From Haliea sp040222615 (lineage in GTDB: Bacteria > Pseudomonadota > Gammaproteobacteria > Pseudomonadales > Halieaceae), in the NCBI RefSeq assembly GCF_040222615.1, contig NZ_JAVKCQ010000066.1:1-35260 (forward strand): DNA of 35,260 nucleotides, given 5' to 3'. Positions 25,401 through 32,604 of this stretch are shown in pieces. The notes under the pieces were generated by a model that saw nothing but the letters and a program-made list of their open reading frames with translations, was not told the origin of the DNA and searched no databases. The first letter of the stretch is position 1; the number at the start of each line of letters is the position of its first letter. The translations under genes and the position numbers were made by a program.

Positions 25401-26766
25401 CAAGCCGCAGTTTGGTCCGGATGGTAAACCGTTGTTCCAGGCAGGCAATCCGATTACTGCGGACTACGACCTATTTGCGGTGGGCTCGCGTAAACCGAAG
25501 AGCAAGCTGATCGAGAACGACCCGGAAATGGGCACGATTTCCGAGCGCGAAGTCGAGACCATGGAAGCACTGAACAAGGCGGTGCAGAAGACCGGTTACA
25601 AGGGCGGCAAGGTAGTGCATCACGGACCAGCCAACCGCTTCGCCGACTTTTTCGAGGCCGCTGATTTTCCCATCACCGTGATACTGCCAAACGGGGAAAT
25701 CATCAATCTCTACTCGGCAAACGAGGTGCTGATCCTTTACCAACGAATGGCACGCTCGGGATTCAATATTGACTCCATGCCGGGCTGGAACTTCGGTATC
25801 ACCGATCCGCAACAGCGCATCGCCACCGCACGCAAGGGCGCGGCAAAAGGTGCCGACCGGCGTGGGCGGCAGGCACAGGCAGATACAGCACGTGCCGTCG
25901 TCGGCGAGGCGGCTGGCAATCTCGGTCGCACACTGACGGGAAAGCCACGCCTTGCCGCCGGCAAAGCCGCCAACTCGGGCAAGGACGAGGATGCCACAGA
26001 GCAAGACTTTACGATTGGCATCGGCTCCAATCCCGAACGCTTTGCGCTCGTCGACCCCATCTACTTTGAATTTGGTCCGAACTCCTGGCTGGCGGATATC
26101 GAGAGCTGGGTAGCTCCCGGCAAAGAATCGCTCGTCTCGCTGGGAAGTGGCGTGACCTTCGAGGTGGAGAGTGCGATCTCGGTGGCCGGCACCAATACCC
26201 ACAGCTCGTTCGCCATCGCGGCGCAGATGCTGGCGGACAGTGGGGCAGCAACGCCCGCACCGCCGCCAGCACAACAACCCGTGCGCGATGCCCCTTCGGA
26301 GGCCGCGCCGCCACCCGTGCAGGAAACGCCGCCCCAACTGACCGTGGGGCCGCCCGCTGCCCCGACCCAGCCGCCCAAGCCGGTTGCACCAAAGCCCGAG
26401 GAAAAGCCGCCGGTGCTTGCGCCACCGGCGCCAGAGAAAGAACTGAGGATTCGCATCGGTACGACTCGAGGTGGCGCGCGACACAAGTCCAGCTTCAGCT
26501 TTGCCTGTTTTTCCATTCAGCTTGCGGGTGATACCGACGAGGCCGAGTCGGCGGAAGTCTCCATCAGTGGGCCTGGTGACGACGGCTTTTACCGGCTCGC
26601 CATCGGGCTCAACGCCCGCATCGAGGTGGAACACAAGATCTACAGCTACGGCACCTACAACTTTGAGGTAGAAAGAATCTCCGACAAGCAGGGCCAGAGA
26701 ATGGAGATTGAAGGCTCTACCCGCGGTAGCTACCAAGTGACAGCCGAGGAGGCTCCATGTTTCTGA
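22459..26766 (+). CDS. Large exported protein with an edema-factor/CyaA/ExoY-type (class II) nucleotidyl cyclase domain
   Basis: 1435 aa from ATG 22459 (GTG 22456 is also possible). Signal peptide 1-37 (cut AQA/D). Residues 40-290 are charged, predicted coiled coil; an Ala-rich helical part with a hydrophobic stretch lies near 340-375. Residues 550-800 are of unknown fold. The cyclase domain is about 824-1110: VPEHAEAFRRIAQE, VRPVN (R847), ATKGMNIKGKSTDWGP (K864, K871; K346/K353 of edema factor), ITADYDLFA (D1002, D1004; D491/D493), KTGYKGGKVVHHG (H1055; H577). The catalytic Asn is less certain (N1059 nearby). A Pro-rich linker (1265-1325) leads to a C-terminal beta-type domain. Class II cyclases are toxins activated by eukaryotic calmodulin or actin and make cAMP or other cyclic nucleotides. 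No RTX repeats are present, so export by Sec is expected. Confidence 0.85.
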   Translation: MRFTPWSAHKRGGVLLFAAWVSLHFLLFAFAQSSAQADPTTIAEAQSDLERSKAFYAKSAAPIERRLKLNIKLLRNAQARKKAADEALKAKQKGLPWYRKLIDDAETDNLQRQQGAAESEIKTYVAKINSLQGSLDYLQQEQRRYNTETSLNITRADPAAKKAEIARREKKVQTLNGEYYTQAAQKTAGEIVFDQKLATFDQLMIQARNADQDDVANAIGRDRALVAQVKAQWLKGQETALASKRGQLDQAYASNKRDGLGPAHWSGDKRADSPEFIDREAVESTTRTATEIASSALANTRQDMSVTAFLEDYGKTALFDEKTGNFDPAGVATRYGAYAKGSARAAKDAVVDLAVLTVVVAETAVEATQVAIEHHTGGKKSQVNRGKITALYGAGNAVADLADADSPEAQKRREQISKTVSGVLGAGDRKLEKLAGMGEKGVLQATEYIGYGVTTVVDPLFNSTGLVRKADKAGDLGNLGKLESEGILKRLDTDALDARAKLNELPGDEFIDTLKKNGLEPKRTVEVRGEKFHLSEPFEGPGGRTMVVALQEGANGKVVPRTFYLSGEHGVWRAAPAQMFGGGGTPLLNKGPTRPETGQFVNEGVVDLDAALQGKLDTLTNDLGVKKLDGDAASKAALGHLELATAEKSPNSLKVDAKDGAKPIPRDANGNLPEAMRPDWANGLVSNTVITDHPLYGTLERFVYKSKDGATDWIVNRAENGDVWIASMQDARAGITGQGTRGQAWQAADLTRQPWTKDVDGNYVPAEGWKNPVNDYMARNLPGAPEGAAVRAPIGVPSTPNLARQTTHLGQTAAQRARAIQESNMVPEHAEAFRRIAQERGEIIMVRPVNPHSTGKIADDAATKGMNIKGKSTDWGPDEALGLIPVDSRYSKLGNPELKVKTGPEEFRKYSELNKKALGEPYHTPIKDKDGNVIGWQRHEPVEAIAMQKALTGKDGQPILGPDGKPLMVLAERVRVLGKDGKPQFGPDGKPLFQAGNPITADYDLFAVGSRKPKSKLIENDPEMGTISEREVETMEALNKAVQKTGYKGGKVVHHGPANRFADFFEAADFPITVILPNGEIINLYSANEVLILYQRMARSGFNIDSMPGWNFGITDPQQRIATARKGAAKGADRRGRQAQADTARAVVGEAAGNLGRTLTGKPRLAAGKAANSGKDEDATEQDFTIGIGSNPERFALVDPIYFEFGPNSWLADIESWVAPGKESLVSLGSGVTFEVESAISVAGTNTHSSFAIAAQMLADSGAATPAPPPAQQPVRDAPSEAAPPPVQETPPQLTVGPPAAPTQPPKPVAPKPEEKPPVLAPPAPEKELRIRIGTTRGGARHKSSFSFACFSIQLAGDTDEAESAEVSISGPGDDGFYRLAIGLNARIEVEHKIYSYGTYNFEVERISDKQGQRMEIEGSTRGSYQVTAEEAPCF

Positions 26767-28046
26767 TCAGGCTTTTGGCATTTTCCCTGGTTTTCTGTGT
26801 CGGCAATGTTGCGGCCCAGCCCTCATCCGACGAGGTGGGAATTCGCCCCGAGGGTAGTATGCAGGGCAGTGAGCATCGAATGGCGGGACGCGAAGCGCGG
26901 TGCTGGATGTGTGAAAAACTCGCCGCTGAAGTGAACAGAATGCCTCCGCTGCTAAACGCTTTGCGGCTACGAATCACGGAACTTAGGGCTCTGGAAGGAG
27001 AGGCAGAGTACGAGCTCGATCGAAGCAAGTATGGCAAGGATGTGGTTCTCTATCCGGGCGTCGACCTGGCAACAGCCGAAGAGGCGACCATTGTAAAGAA
27101 AAATATACTGGTATCGTTCGCAAGTCTGATCGTCGGCGCCCGGCAGACCTACAACGAGGATTTCTGGTTGCAGAATGAAGAGCGCTTTCTGCAGGAGATC
27201 AGCAAAGATTTGCAGCAGGCGGAAGCTAATTACGTCCTGGCACAGGACCACCTGAGCAAAGTGCTGGCCTTACTGGACGCGTGCGAGGCCCGCTACTGCC
27301 CGGGTATCACTGGGCGCGAGCGCTTATTCTATACCAGCGGTGCCGAGGCGTACTTCGAGCTGGAGCAACAAAATCCCTACACCGGATTGGCGATTTTCTC
27401 CAGCCAGGCTCTGCGCAGTGCACTGACCAGCGACTTCAACCGCGCGGGGGCACCGCCACCCGCCCCGCCGCAGCCAGGTCCGGGCCCCGATCCAGATCCC
27501 GGCCCTGATCCCGGTCCCGATCCTGATCCCGGTCCTGATCCCGGTCCTGATCCTGATCCCGATCCCGATCCCGATCCCGATCCCGATCCCGATCCCGATC
27601 CCGATCCTGATCCCGGTCCTGATCCTGATCCTGATCCTGATCCTGAACCCGCGCCTGGAATCCTGCAGGTTACTGGCGCCCTGTCGATCTCCGAGACGCA
27701 CATCGTGGGTGAAACCGCGTGTCCGCAGGTGCTTGGCACTATCACCCTGCGCAATACCGGCGGTTCGCCACTGGCCTACTCAGTCAGCGGTGTCGCGCCC
27801 TGGATGAGCCTCAATGGCGATATGCCCGGCCGCGGTCCAACCGGTGAGCTCGCCCCCGGCGAATCGCTCGCCGTCACAGTTACGTTCACCTGCAATAACT
27901 TTGGTGAATTCCCGACCGAGGGGTCACCCACTGAAGTTCGCACCTCGCTGGACTTCAGGGCGACCAGTCTCGGGCAAGACGCGGGGGACGGGATGGCTGC
28001 GGTCGATCTCAGCATTCAGGATTCGACGGTGGGAGAGGGGCCATGA
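26757..28046 (+). CDS. Exported protein with (Asp-Pro)n stalk and Ig-like C-terminal domain
   Basis: 429 aa; the start overlaps the end of the cyclase gene by 10 nt, with GAGGAGG just upstream. Signal peptide MFLIRLLAFSLVFCVGNVAA. Residues 25-235 are mostly helical with Cys pairs (RCWMCEK, DACEARYC). Residues about 240-300 are a rigid stalk made almost only of Asp-Pro and Gly-Pro dipeptides. Residues 302-429 (ITLRNTGGSPLAYSVSGVAP, LAPGESLAVTVTFTCNN) look like an Ig-like/BACON-type beta-sandwich. This architecture suits a surface or periplasm-spanning spacer that holds a domain away from the membrane. No catalytic motif was seen. Its place inside the translationally coupled cluster suggests a structural partner of the cyclase protein. 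Confidence 0.8.
   Translation: MFLIRLLAFSLVFCVGNVAAQPSSDEVGIRPEGSMQGSEHRMAGREARCWMCEKLAAEVNRMPPLLNALRLRITELRALEGEAEYELDRSKYGKDVVLYPGVDLATAEEATIVKKNILVSFASLIVGARQTYNEDFWLQNEERFLQEISKDLQQAEANYVLAQDHLSKVLALLDACEARYCPGITGRERLFYTSGAEAYFELEQQNPYTGLAIFSSQALRSALTSDFNRAGAPPPAPPQPGPGPDPDPGPDPGPDPDPGPDPGPDPDPDPDPDPDPDPDPDPDPDPGPDPDPDPDPEPAPGILQVTGALSISETHIVGETACPQVLGTITLRNTGGSPLAYSVSGVAPWMSLNGDMPGRGPTGELAPGESLAVTVTFTCNNFGEFPTEGSPTEVRTSLDFRATSLGQDAGDGMAAVDLSIQDSTVGEGP
27489..27642 (+). repeat. In-frame hexanucleotide repeat (GATCCY), 21 GATC sites
   Basis: The unit GATCCC or GATCCT, interrupted by GGTCCT/GGCCCT variants, encodes Asp-Pro and Gly-Pro. I count 21 GATC tetramers in 154 bp, the last at 27639-27642. 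Each unit is two codons, so slippage would change stalk length without changing frame. The density of Dam-type sites is extreme. Confidence 0.9.
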
Positions 28047-28576
28047 TGACACTTGATGCACGCCGATCCCGTGGCCGGGTAGCGGTACTGGCTGCCCTTG
28101 CGCTCACCCTCTGCTCCCTGACGACCACCGCGCGGGAGTTTCGCAGCCTGAATTCCGTTGAGGCGTCGATGCCCGTACCCGAAGCAGCGGAGCTGGTCGA
28201 GACTTTCGAGCCGGTGGCGACGGAGCTGGTTGATCAGGCAGTAGAACAGCTTATGGCGTCCTGGGGGACGCCCGCCATGCAGGATTACCTGAGTAAGAAC
28301 TTTTTCGACAAGGATCGACTGACCGATGTGATCGACACCATCGTCCCCCGTGATGCCAAAATCCGCATTCTTTCAGTACAGGGCATCCAGACCGTGCAGC
28401 AATGGGAAGAGCCGTCGCCGGTGGTTGGTCAGGGCATGCTGCGTGTCAGTCGTGTTTCCGTGGTGGTGCGAACGCAACTGGAGTTTTCGCAGCCGGATGG
28501 GACATTGGCCACCTTTCCAGGCACCACCGAGTACATTCTCAAGTTCAAGGAACGTAATGCGGGGGGCAAGTCATGA
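28043..28576 (+). CDS. Small exported protein of unknown function
   Basis: 177 aa; ATG overlaps the preceding stop as ATGA, with GGGAGAGG upstream. Signal peptide core VAVLAALALTLCSLTTTA after an Arg-rich n-region. The mature part opens with helices rich in Glu and Val (PEAAELVETFEPVATELVDQ) followed by probable beta strands (IRILSVQGIQTVQQWEE, SVVVRTQLEFSQPDG). It looks like a periplasmic adaptor or a small alpha/beta domain. No lipobox or catalytic motif is visible. Its own stop overlaps the next start by 4 nt, so it is part of the same translation-coupled unit. Confidence 0.75.
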   Translation: MMTLDARRSRGRVAVLAALALTLCSLTTTAREFRSLNSVEASMPVPEAAELVETFEPVATELVDQAVEQLMASWGTPAMQDYLSKNFFDKDRLTDVIDTIVPRDAKIRILSVQGIQTVQQWEEPSPVVGQGMLRVSRVSVVVRTQLEFSQPDGTLATFPGTTEYILKFKERNAGGKS

Positions 28577-30759
28577 GTACTCTGCATAGATTTGCAATCG
28601 CCGCTTTCGGTATTGCCTGTTTCGCGCTTGAGGCGGGTGCCGACCCGGGCTGGCAGGTAACCGGCTCGAACAGCAGCCGCATAGAACACTACGACGTCGA
28701 CGGCGCGCAGAACGCCAGTCCTTATGCCTTTGAGGGCGGGCAGGCGTTTAATGAATTCAACCTAAACCTGAACCGCCGCTTCTCTCCCTATCGATCGCTC
28801 AAGGGCCAATTGTATGGAGTGCTTAACGATTCCAACTACCGTTTTCCTGACAACGGGTTACAGGCCGAGCGCCTGAGCCTTGTGTACGAGAACGGCGAAT
28901 CCAATCTGCCCTACCGGTTTGAGGGTGGGGATGTGTACACCTATCTCAGCTACCGCACCGTTCAGCGTTCGATCAAAGGTATACAGCTGGATATGCAGCC
29001 CAGGGTGGATGACAATGGCCGCAGGCATTCTTTTCTGGTTTTCTCCGGCGCCAACCAGAATCGCTGGAATGACTTCGAATATTCCGACAGCCAGAGCTCC
29101 GGCGCGTCCTGGCTGGTGGAGGACGGCGAGCTCGGCAGCCTGAACCTGAACATTGTCAATACGCAGGAGTCAGCTCGCAGCGTAGGTGAACTGGACCGCG
29201 AGCAATGGCTCGCCAGTGTGGCGGCAGAAACCAATTTCAACCTGGGCGCCCACAATATCAACCTGGAATCCGAGTTCGTCTATTTTGATGGCGACCACGA
29301 CGGCGACTTCGGCGCCGCGACCGGGCAGGGCCGGGACGACCACGGCATTTTCGCCGAGCTGGTTGGCAATGCCTATCAAAACTTCAGTTATCGTCTGCGT
29401 TATGAGGAATATGGCTACGATTTCAGGCCCAGCGCCTCTGTCGTGGTGAACGACCGCCGCTCCTACGAAGCACACGCTGCCTGGCAATTTGCACAGGGCT
29501 TGCGGCTGCGCGGGCGCCTGCAGACTTACCAGGACCGTTTCGATTCGTTGAATCAGCTGGATACGGACGTGCTTGGCATTGACCTCAGTGGCAGCCTGAC
29601 TGCGTTCGGTCTGGCCAGGCATTCCGGGCGCTTGCGGGCATACCGCGAGGAAACTGAGGACGAATTCGGAGCGGTAGATCGCAGTAGCGTCGGGCTCGAC
29701 CTCAATGTCACCTCGCCGCTCTCCGGCAAGCTCAACCTGATGACTGACCTGGGTCTGCTTGACCAGAAAGACCGGCTGGACTCCTCACTAGACGCCATCA
29801 CCAGCGAGCTGGGCATCGCCGTCTCCCGACAGGTCGCGCTGGGTGAATTTTTTGGTAACGTGAGTTTTGGACTGCAATACCGCGATATCGACGGTGGGCT
29901 GCGCGAAGGCAATGAGATCTCGCCACGCATTGCCTTCAACCTGGGCGACGGTACACACACCCTGCGTTTTTCCCTCGATTACCTCGATCAGTCCCGTCGT
30001 GAGACGGTGGATCCGGATCTGCGAACAGCGACCGCCTCGCTGCATTATGACCTGCGCTGGAAGCAGCATGAATTCGGCTTCGAGGCAGACTACTTTGACC
30101 GCCATGTGGACCTGGCCGACAATACAGCGGCATCGAGAGTAGCGGTGTACTGGACCTGGTACTTCGACGGAAAATCGACCGCTCGACTGGCCGGCGCCGG
30201 TGGTGTGAACCTCAATCCCGCGAGTGGCCTGGATGAGCGGCTGGAAATCTCATCGCCGGCCCTGCTTGCGCAGCTGGCGCCAGGCCAGTGGCTGGATCAG
30301 GTGGTAGACAAGATGCTGGATGCGTCGGCGCCACAACCGGTAGTAGACACTGACGGCCTCGTCTACGAGTTTCCGGTCCTGGGACGAATTGATCAGCGTC
30401 AGCGGCTCGCCGTTACTTTCCGAGCGCAGGTGGTAGACAGAATAGGACTGATTATCGACCTTGAGAACGACGGCAGTCCCCGCTCCGCGGGCCAGCTGTA
30501 CAGCCGTGTGCTTGAGGACTTGATAAAAGCCTACGGAAGGCCGCAACGAGACTACTCCGAGGGTGAATTCAGTGAGAACCTGGTGATGGACGTCAACAGG
30601 GATCGTTTCAGGCGTGTAACCGAATGGGACACCTACTACGGAGTACTGCGATTCGGCATACCCCGTCGCATGGACGGCAAGGTGCGTTTGGAAGTCCAGC
30701 ATCTCCCCCGCGCGATCGCCGTGAATGACAGGTTCTGGAGCATGGACGGCGTTCTGTAA
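28573..30759 (+). CDS. Outer-membrane beta-barrel protein with additional C-terminal domain
   Basis: 728 aa; ATG overlaps the preceding stop (ATGA). The signal peptide ends near residue 23 (LEAGA/D). Residues about 30-545 show the alternating pattern of transmembrane beta strands with many Tyr/Phe/Arg girdle residues (SYRLRYEEYGYDF, LRGRLQTYQDRF, HEFGFEADYFDRHV, VAVYWTWYFDG), enough for roughly 20 or more strands. After about 545 a soluble part of some 180 aa follows (LAPGQWLDQVVDKMLDASAP, RVLEDLIKAYGRPQRDY). It ends in GVL rather than an aromatic residue. It closes the five-gene cluster and could export or anchor the cyclase protein. I do not recognise it as an autotransporter, TpsB, TolC or LptD family member. 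Confidence 0.78.
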   Translation: MSTLHRFAIAAFGIACFALEAGADPGWQVTGSNSSRIEHYDVDGAQNASPYAFEGGQAFNEFNLNLNRRFSPYRSLKGQLYGVLNDSNYRFPDNGLQAERLSLVYENGESNLPYRFEGGDVYTYLSYRTVQRSIKGIQLDMQPRVDDNGRRHSFLVFSGANQNRWNDFEYSDSQSSGASWLVEDGELGSLNLNIVNTQESARSVGELDREQWLASVAAETNFNLGAHNINLESEFVYFDGDHDGDFGAATGQGRDDHGIFAELVGNAYQNFSYRLRYEEYGYDFRPSASVVVNDRRSYEAHAAWQFAQGLRLRGRLQTYQDRFDSLNQLDTDVLGIDLSGSLTAFGLARHSGRLRAYREETEDEFGAVDRSSVGLDLNVTSPLSGKLNLMTDLGLLDQKDRLDSSLDAITSELGIAVSRQVALGEFFGNVSFGLQYRDIDGGLREGNEISPRIAFNLGDGTHTLRFSLDYLDQSRRETVDPDLRTATASLHYDLRWKQHEFGFEADYFDRHVDLADNTAASRVAVYWTWYFDGKSTARLAGAGGVNLNPASGLDERLEISSPALLAQLAPGQWLDQVVDKMLDASAPQPVVDTDGLVYEFPVLGRIDQRQRLAVTFRAQVVDRIGLIIDLENDGSPRSAGQLYSRVLEDLIKAYGRPQRDYSEGEFSENLVMDVNRDRFRRVTEWDTYYGVLRFGIPRRMDGKVRLEVQHLPRAIAVNDRFWSMDGVL

Positions 30760-30883
30760 CAGTGAAAGTCTGAAATCCCACCGGCGGATATTTGAGCCAT
30801 GGCGGTGTCCTTGACGGGGTATCACCTGGTCGTCAATACTCGAATTTTTTTCAAAAGTATGCAGCCGCCGGAGGCAGACAGCC

Positions 30884-31180
30884 ATGGCCAGAGTCAGGAA
30901 ATTGCCGCTTGAAGACTGGGACCCCGATCTTCGCTCCATGACCCTCGCTGACGAGTGCTCCCCCCTTGAGCAGGGGTTGATGCGTATGTTCGCGCACTGC
31001 CCGGAACAGGCGAAAGGATTTGCGGCGTTTGGTGGATCCCTGAAAAGTGGTCGAAGCCTGCCCGAGGGGCTCGTTGAGCTGGTGCGCCTGAGTATTGCGT
31101 TCCATAACCAGTGTCGAAGCTGTATGGCGATCCGCTACGCCGACGCTGTAGCCGATGGGGTTACCGAAGACCTGGCGTGA
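30884..31180 (+). CDS. Carboxymuconolactone decarboxylase/AhpD-family protein, short
   Basis: 98 aa. The family signature is seen as LVELVRLSIAFHNQCRSCMA, with the CxxC pair at C77 and C80 that in AhpD-like proteins acts as a redox centre. Homologues of this subgroup usually run to about 180 aa, with a second helical half after the CxxC. Here the frame stops 18 residues after it, and no continuation was recognised in other frames. So it is either a truncated gene or a minimal version. Its ATG has a GGAGG-like site upstream. It follows the cyclase cluster by 124 nt with no evident terminator between. Confidence 0.65.
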   Translation: MARVRKLPLEDWDPDLRSMTLADECSPLEQGLMRMFAHCPEQAKGFAAFGGSLKSGRSLPEGLVELVRLSIAFHNQCRSCMAIRYADAVADGVTEDLA

Positions 31181-31341
31181 GGAGTCAATCGTTGTACGCT
31201 AGAGGGCGTAAGCAGAGCGGGCACGGGGCGATCGGGGTCACCTGGAGTCAAGTGTAGATCAACACCCGTGTTATTGCTGCAAACCGGCACGGGGAGTAGC
31301 AAGCACCGATACCACTTCGTGTGGTTTTGAGAGGAGATTTT

Positions 31342-32604
31342 ATGAGGCGGGAAGCATCCGACAGGCTACGTGCCAAATTAGTGGAGTGTGGGGCTGCGGG
31401 CATCGTGCTGACCACCACCGACAACGTGGGGTATTTAAGTGGATTTGAGTCGGTTATGGATGGCTGGCGACAGCCAGAGCCAATATCCGCTGTGTTCTTG
31501 CCGGCGTCTGCTGATTTACCGGTGACACTGTTTTTGCCGGAAGCCAGTCTGATTAGTCTGGTCGTGGCTGCGAGAGAGGGGCAGGACCTGCTTTTCGACC
31601 GGCTGCGAACCTTTGATTTCCTCAATTTCTGTGTCACCGCTCGGTCCCTGGACATGGACCTGGAACTGCCGGCCGACGTACTTGAGGAGCTAAATACGCT
31701 GTCGACCCATATTGACGGCAACTGTGCGTCCAACATCATCAACTCGTTGGCGGAGTGTCTGCGCCACCAGGGGTTGGTTGGGGAGACCGTTCTGTTTGAT
31801 GATATGCGTGTCGCTATGGCGCTCAACCAGGCGAGTGGGCAGCAATATGCGGACGGGCTCGAAACCATCATGGCCGCCCGCTCGATAAAGACGTCGAGTG
31901 AAATAGACGTTTTCCGCGAAACCGGGGAAAAAGCAGACAGGGTACTGGAATTCACCGTTGGGGAGTTGCGCTGTGGGCGCAGCTGGGCTGAGATCGAGAA
32001 GCGGGTGGCCCACTTCATGATCGATGAGGACATTGACCCCTTGCCCCAGAGCCCGATGCTGTTCGGAGGCAGCTATGACGCGATCTTCAGGCCTGACCTG
32101 TTTCGTACGTTCTACGACAGGCCCTTTGCGCCTGGTGATATAGCGATACTGGAAACCCAGGGGCGTTATAAAAACACCTGGATTGATATCAATCGAACCG
32201 CGCATTTTGGCAAGGCTCCCCCTGCCTACCGCGAACAGCATGCCCAGGTTCAGCGCTGCTTTTCCGAGATGATTGCGCAACTGAAGCCAGGGGCGAATAC
32301 CGCGGCAATTTGTGAGTCCGTGCGCGCTTCAGCGGCACAGGAACTGACGGTCCCGGAAAAGTTGCTGATGATCACTCACTCCATCGGCCGCGTACCGTTG
32401 GAGAGCCCGGTTCCTTTTCCGTCGACCGGATTACGGGCGGCCACAGAGGGCTTTGAGGTCAAGCCATCCATGGTGCTCAGCGTTGACTGCCTGTATTTCG
32501 GCAGCCGCTACGGTCCCTCGCATATGGAGAATGTGTTCCTGATAGGGGAGGACCGGGCGGAGAGTATGTACAGATACCCGCTGGACTTGATTGAGACGGA
32601 CTAG
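31342..32604 (+). CDS. M24 (creatinase/prolidase-like) peptidase-family protein with altered metal ligands
   Basis: 420 aa from ATG 31342 (GAGGAG 6 nt upstream; a GTG at 31321 is less likely). Residues 1-160 are the creatinase N-terminal domain, and from about 190 is the pita-bread fold. The five metal-ligand positions of prolidase-type enzymes read E271 (ILETQG, normally Asp), D282 (WIDINRT), H346 (THSIGR), D382 (LSVDCLYFG, normally Glu) and E396 (HMENVFL). All five remain acidic or His but two are swapped Asp/Glu. It may be a metal-dependent Xaa-Pro-type or amidinohydrolase-like enzyme. It is cytosolic and overlaps the start of the MFS gene, suggesting uptake and hydrolysis of one compound. 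Confidence 0.82.
   Translation: MRREASDRLRAKLVECGAAGIVLTTTDNVGYLSGFESVMDGWRQPEPISAVFLPASADLPVTLFLPEASLISLVVAAREGQDLLFDRLRTFDFLNFCVTARSLDMDLELPADVLEELNTLSTHIDGNCASNIINSLAECLRHQGLVGETVLFDDMRVAMALNQASGQQYADGLETIMAARSIKTSSEIDVFRETGEKADRVLEFTVGELRCGRSWAEIEKRVAHFMIDEDIDPLPQSPMLFGGSYDAIFRPDLFRTFYDRPFAPGDIAILETQGRYKNTWIDINRTAHFGKAPPAYREQHAQVQRCFSEMIAQLKPGANTAAICESVRASAAQELTVPEKLLMITHSIGRVPLESPVPFPSTGLRAATEGFEVKPSMVLSVDCLYFGSRYGPSHMENVFLIGEDRAESMYRYPLDLIETD

Noticed and set aside
27489..27642. CRISPR-like array
   Set aside because: The units are contiguous 6-mers without spacers and encode an Asp-Pro protein stalk.
27377..27754. Minus-strand open frames full of Gly-Ser or Gly-Ile repeats
   Set aside because: They are the mirror of the (GATCCY)n repeat inside the plus-strand stalk gene; there is no start context, and any frame across such a repeat stays open.
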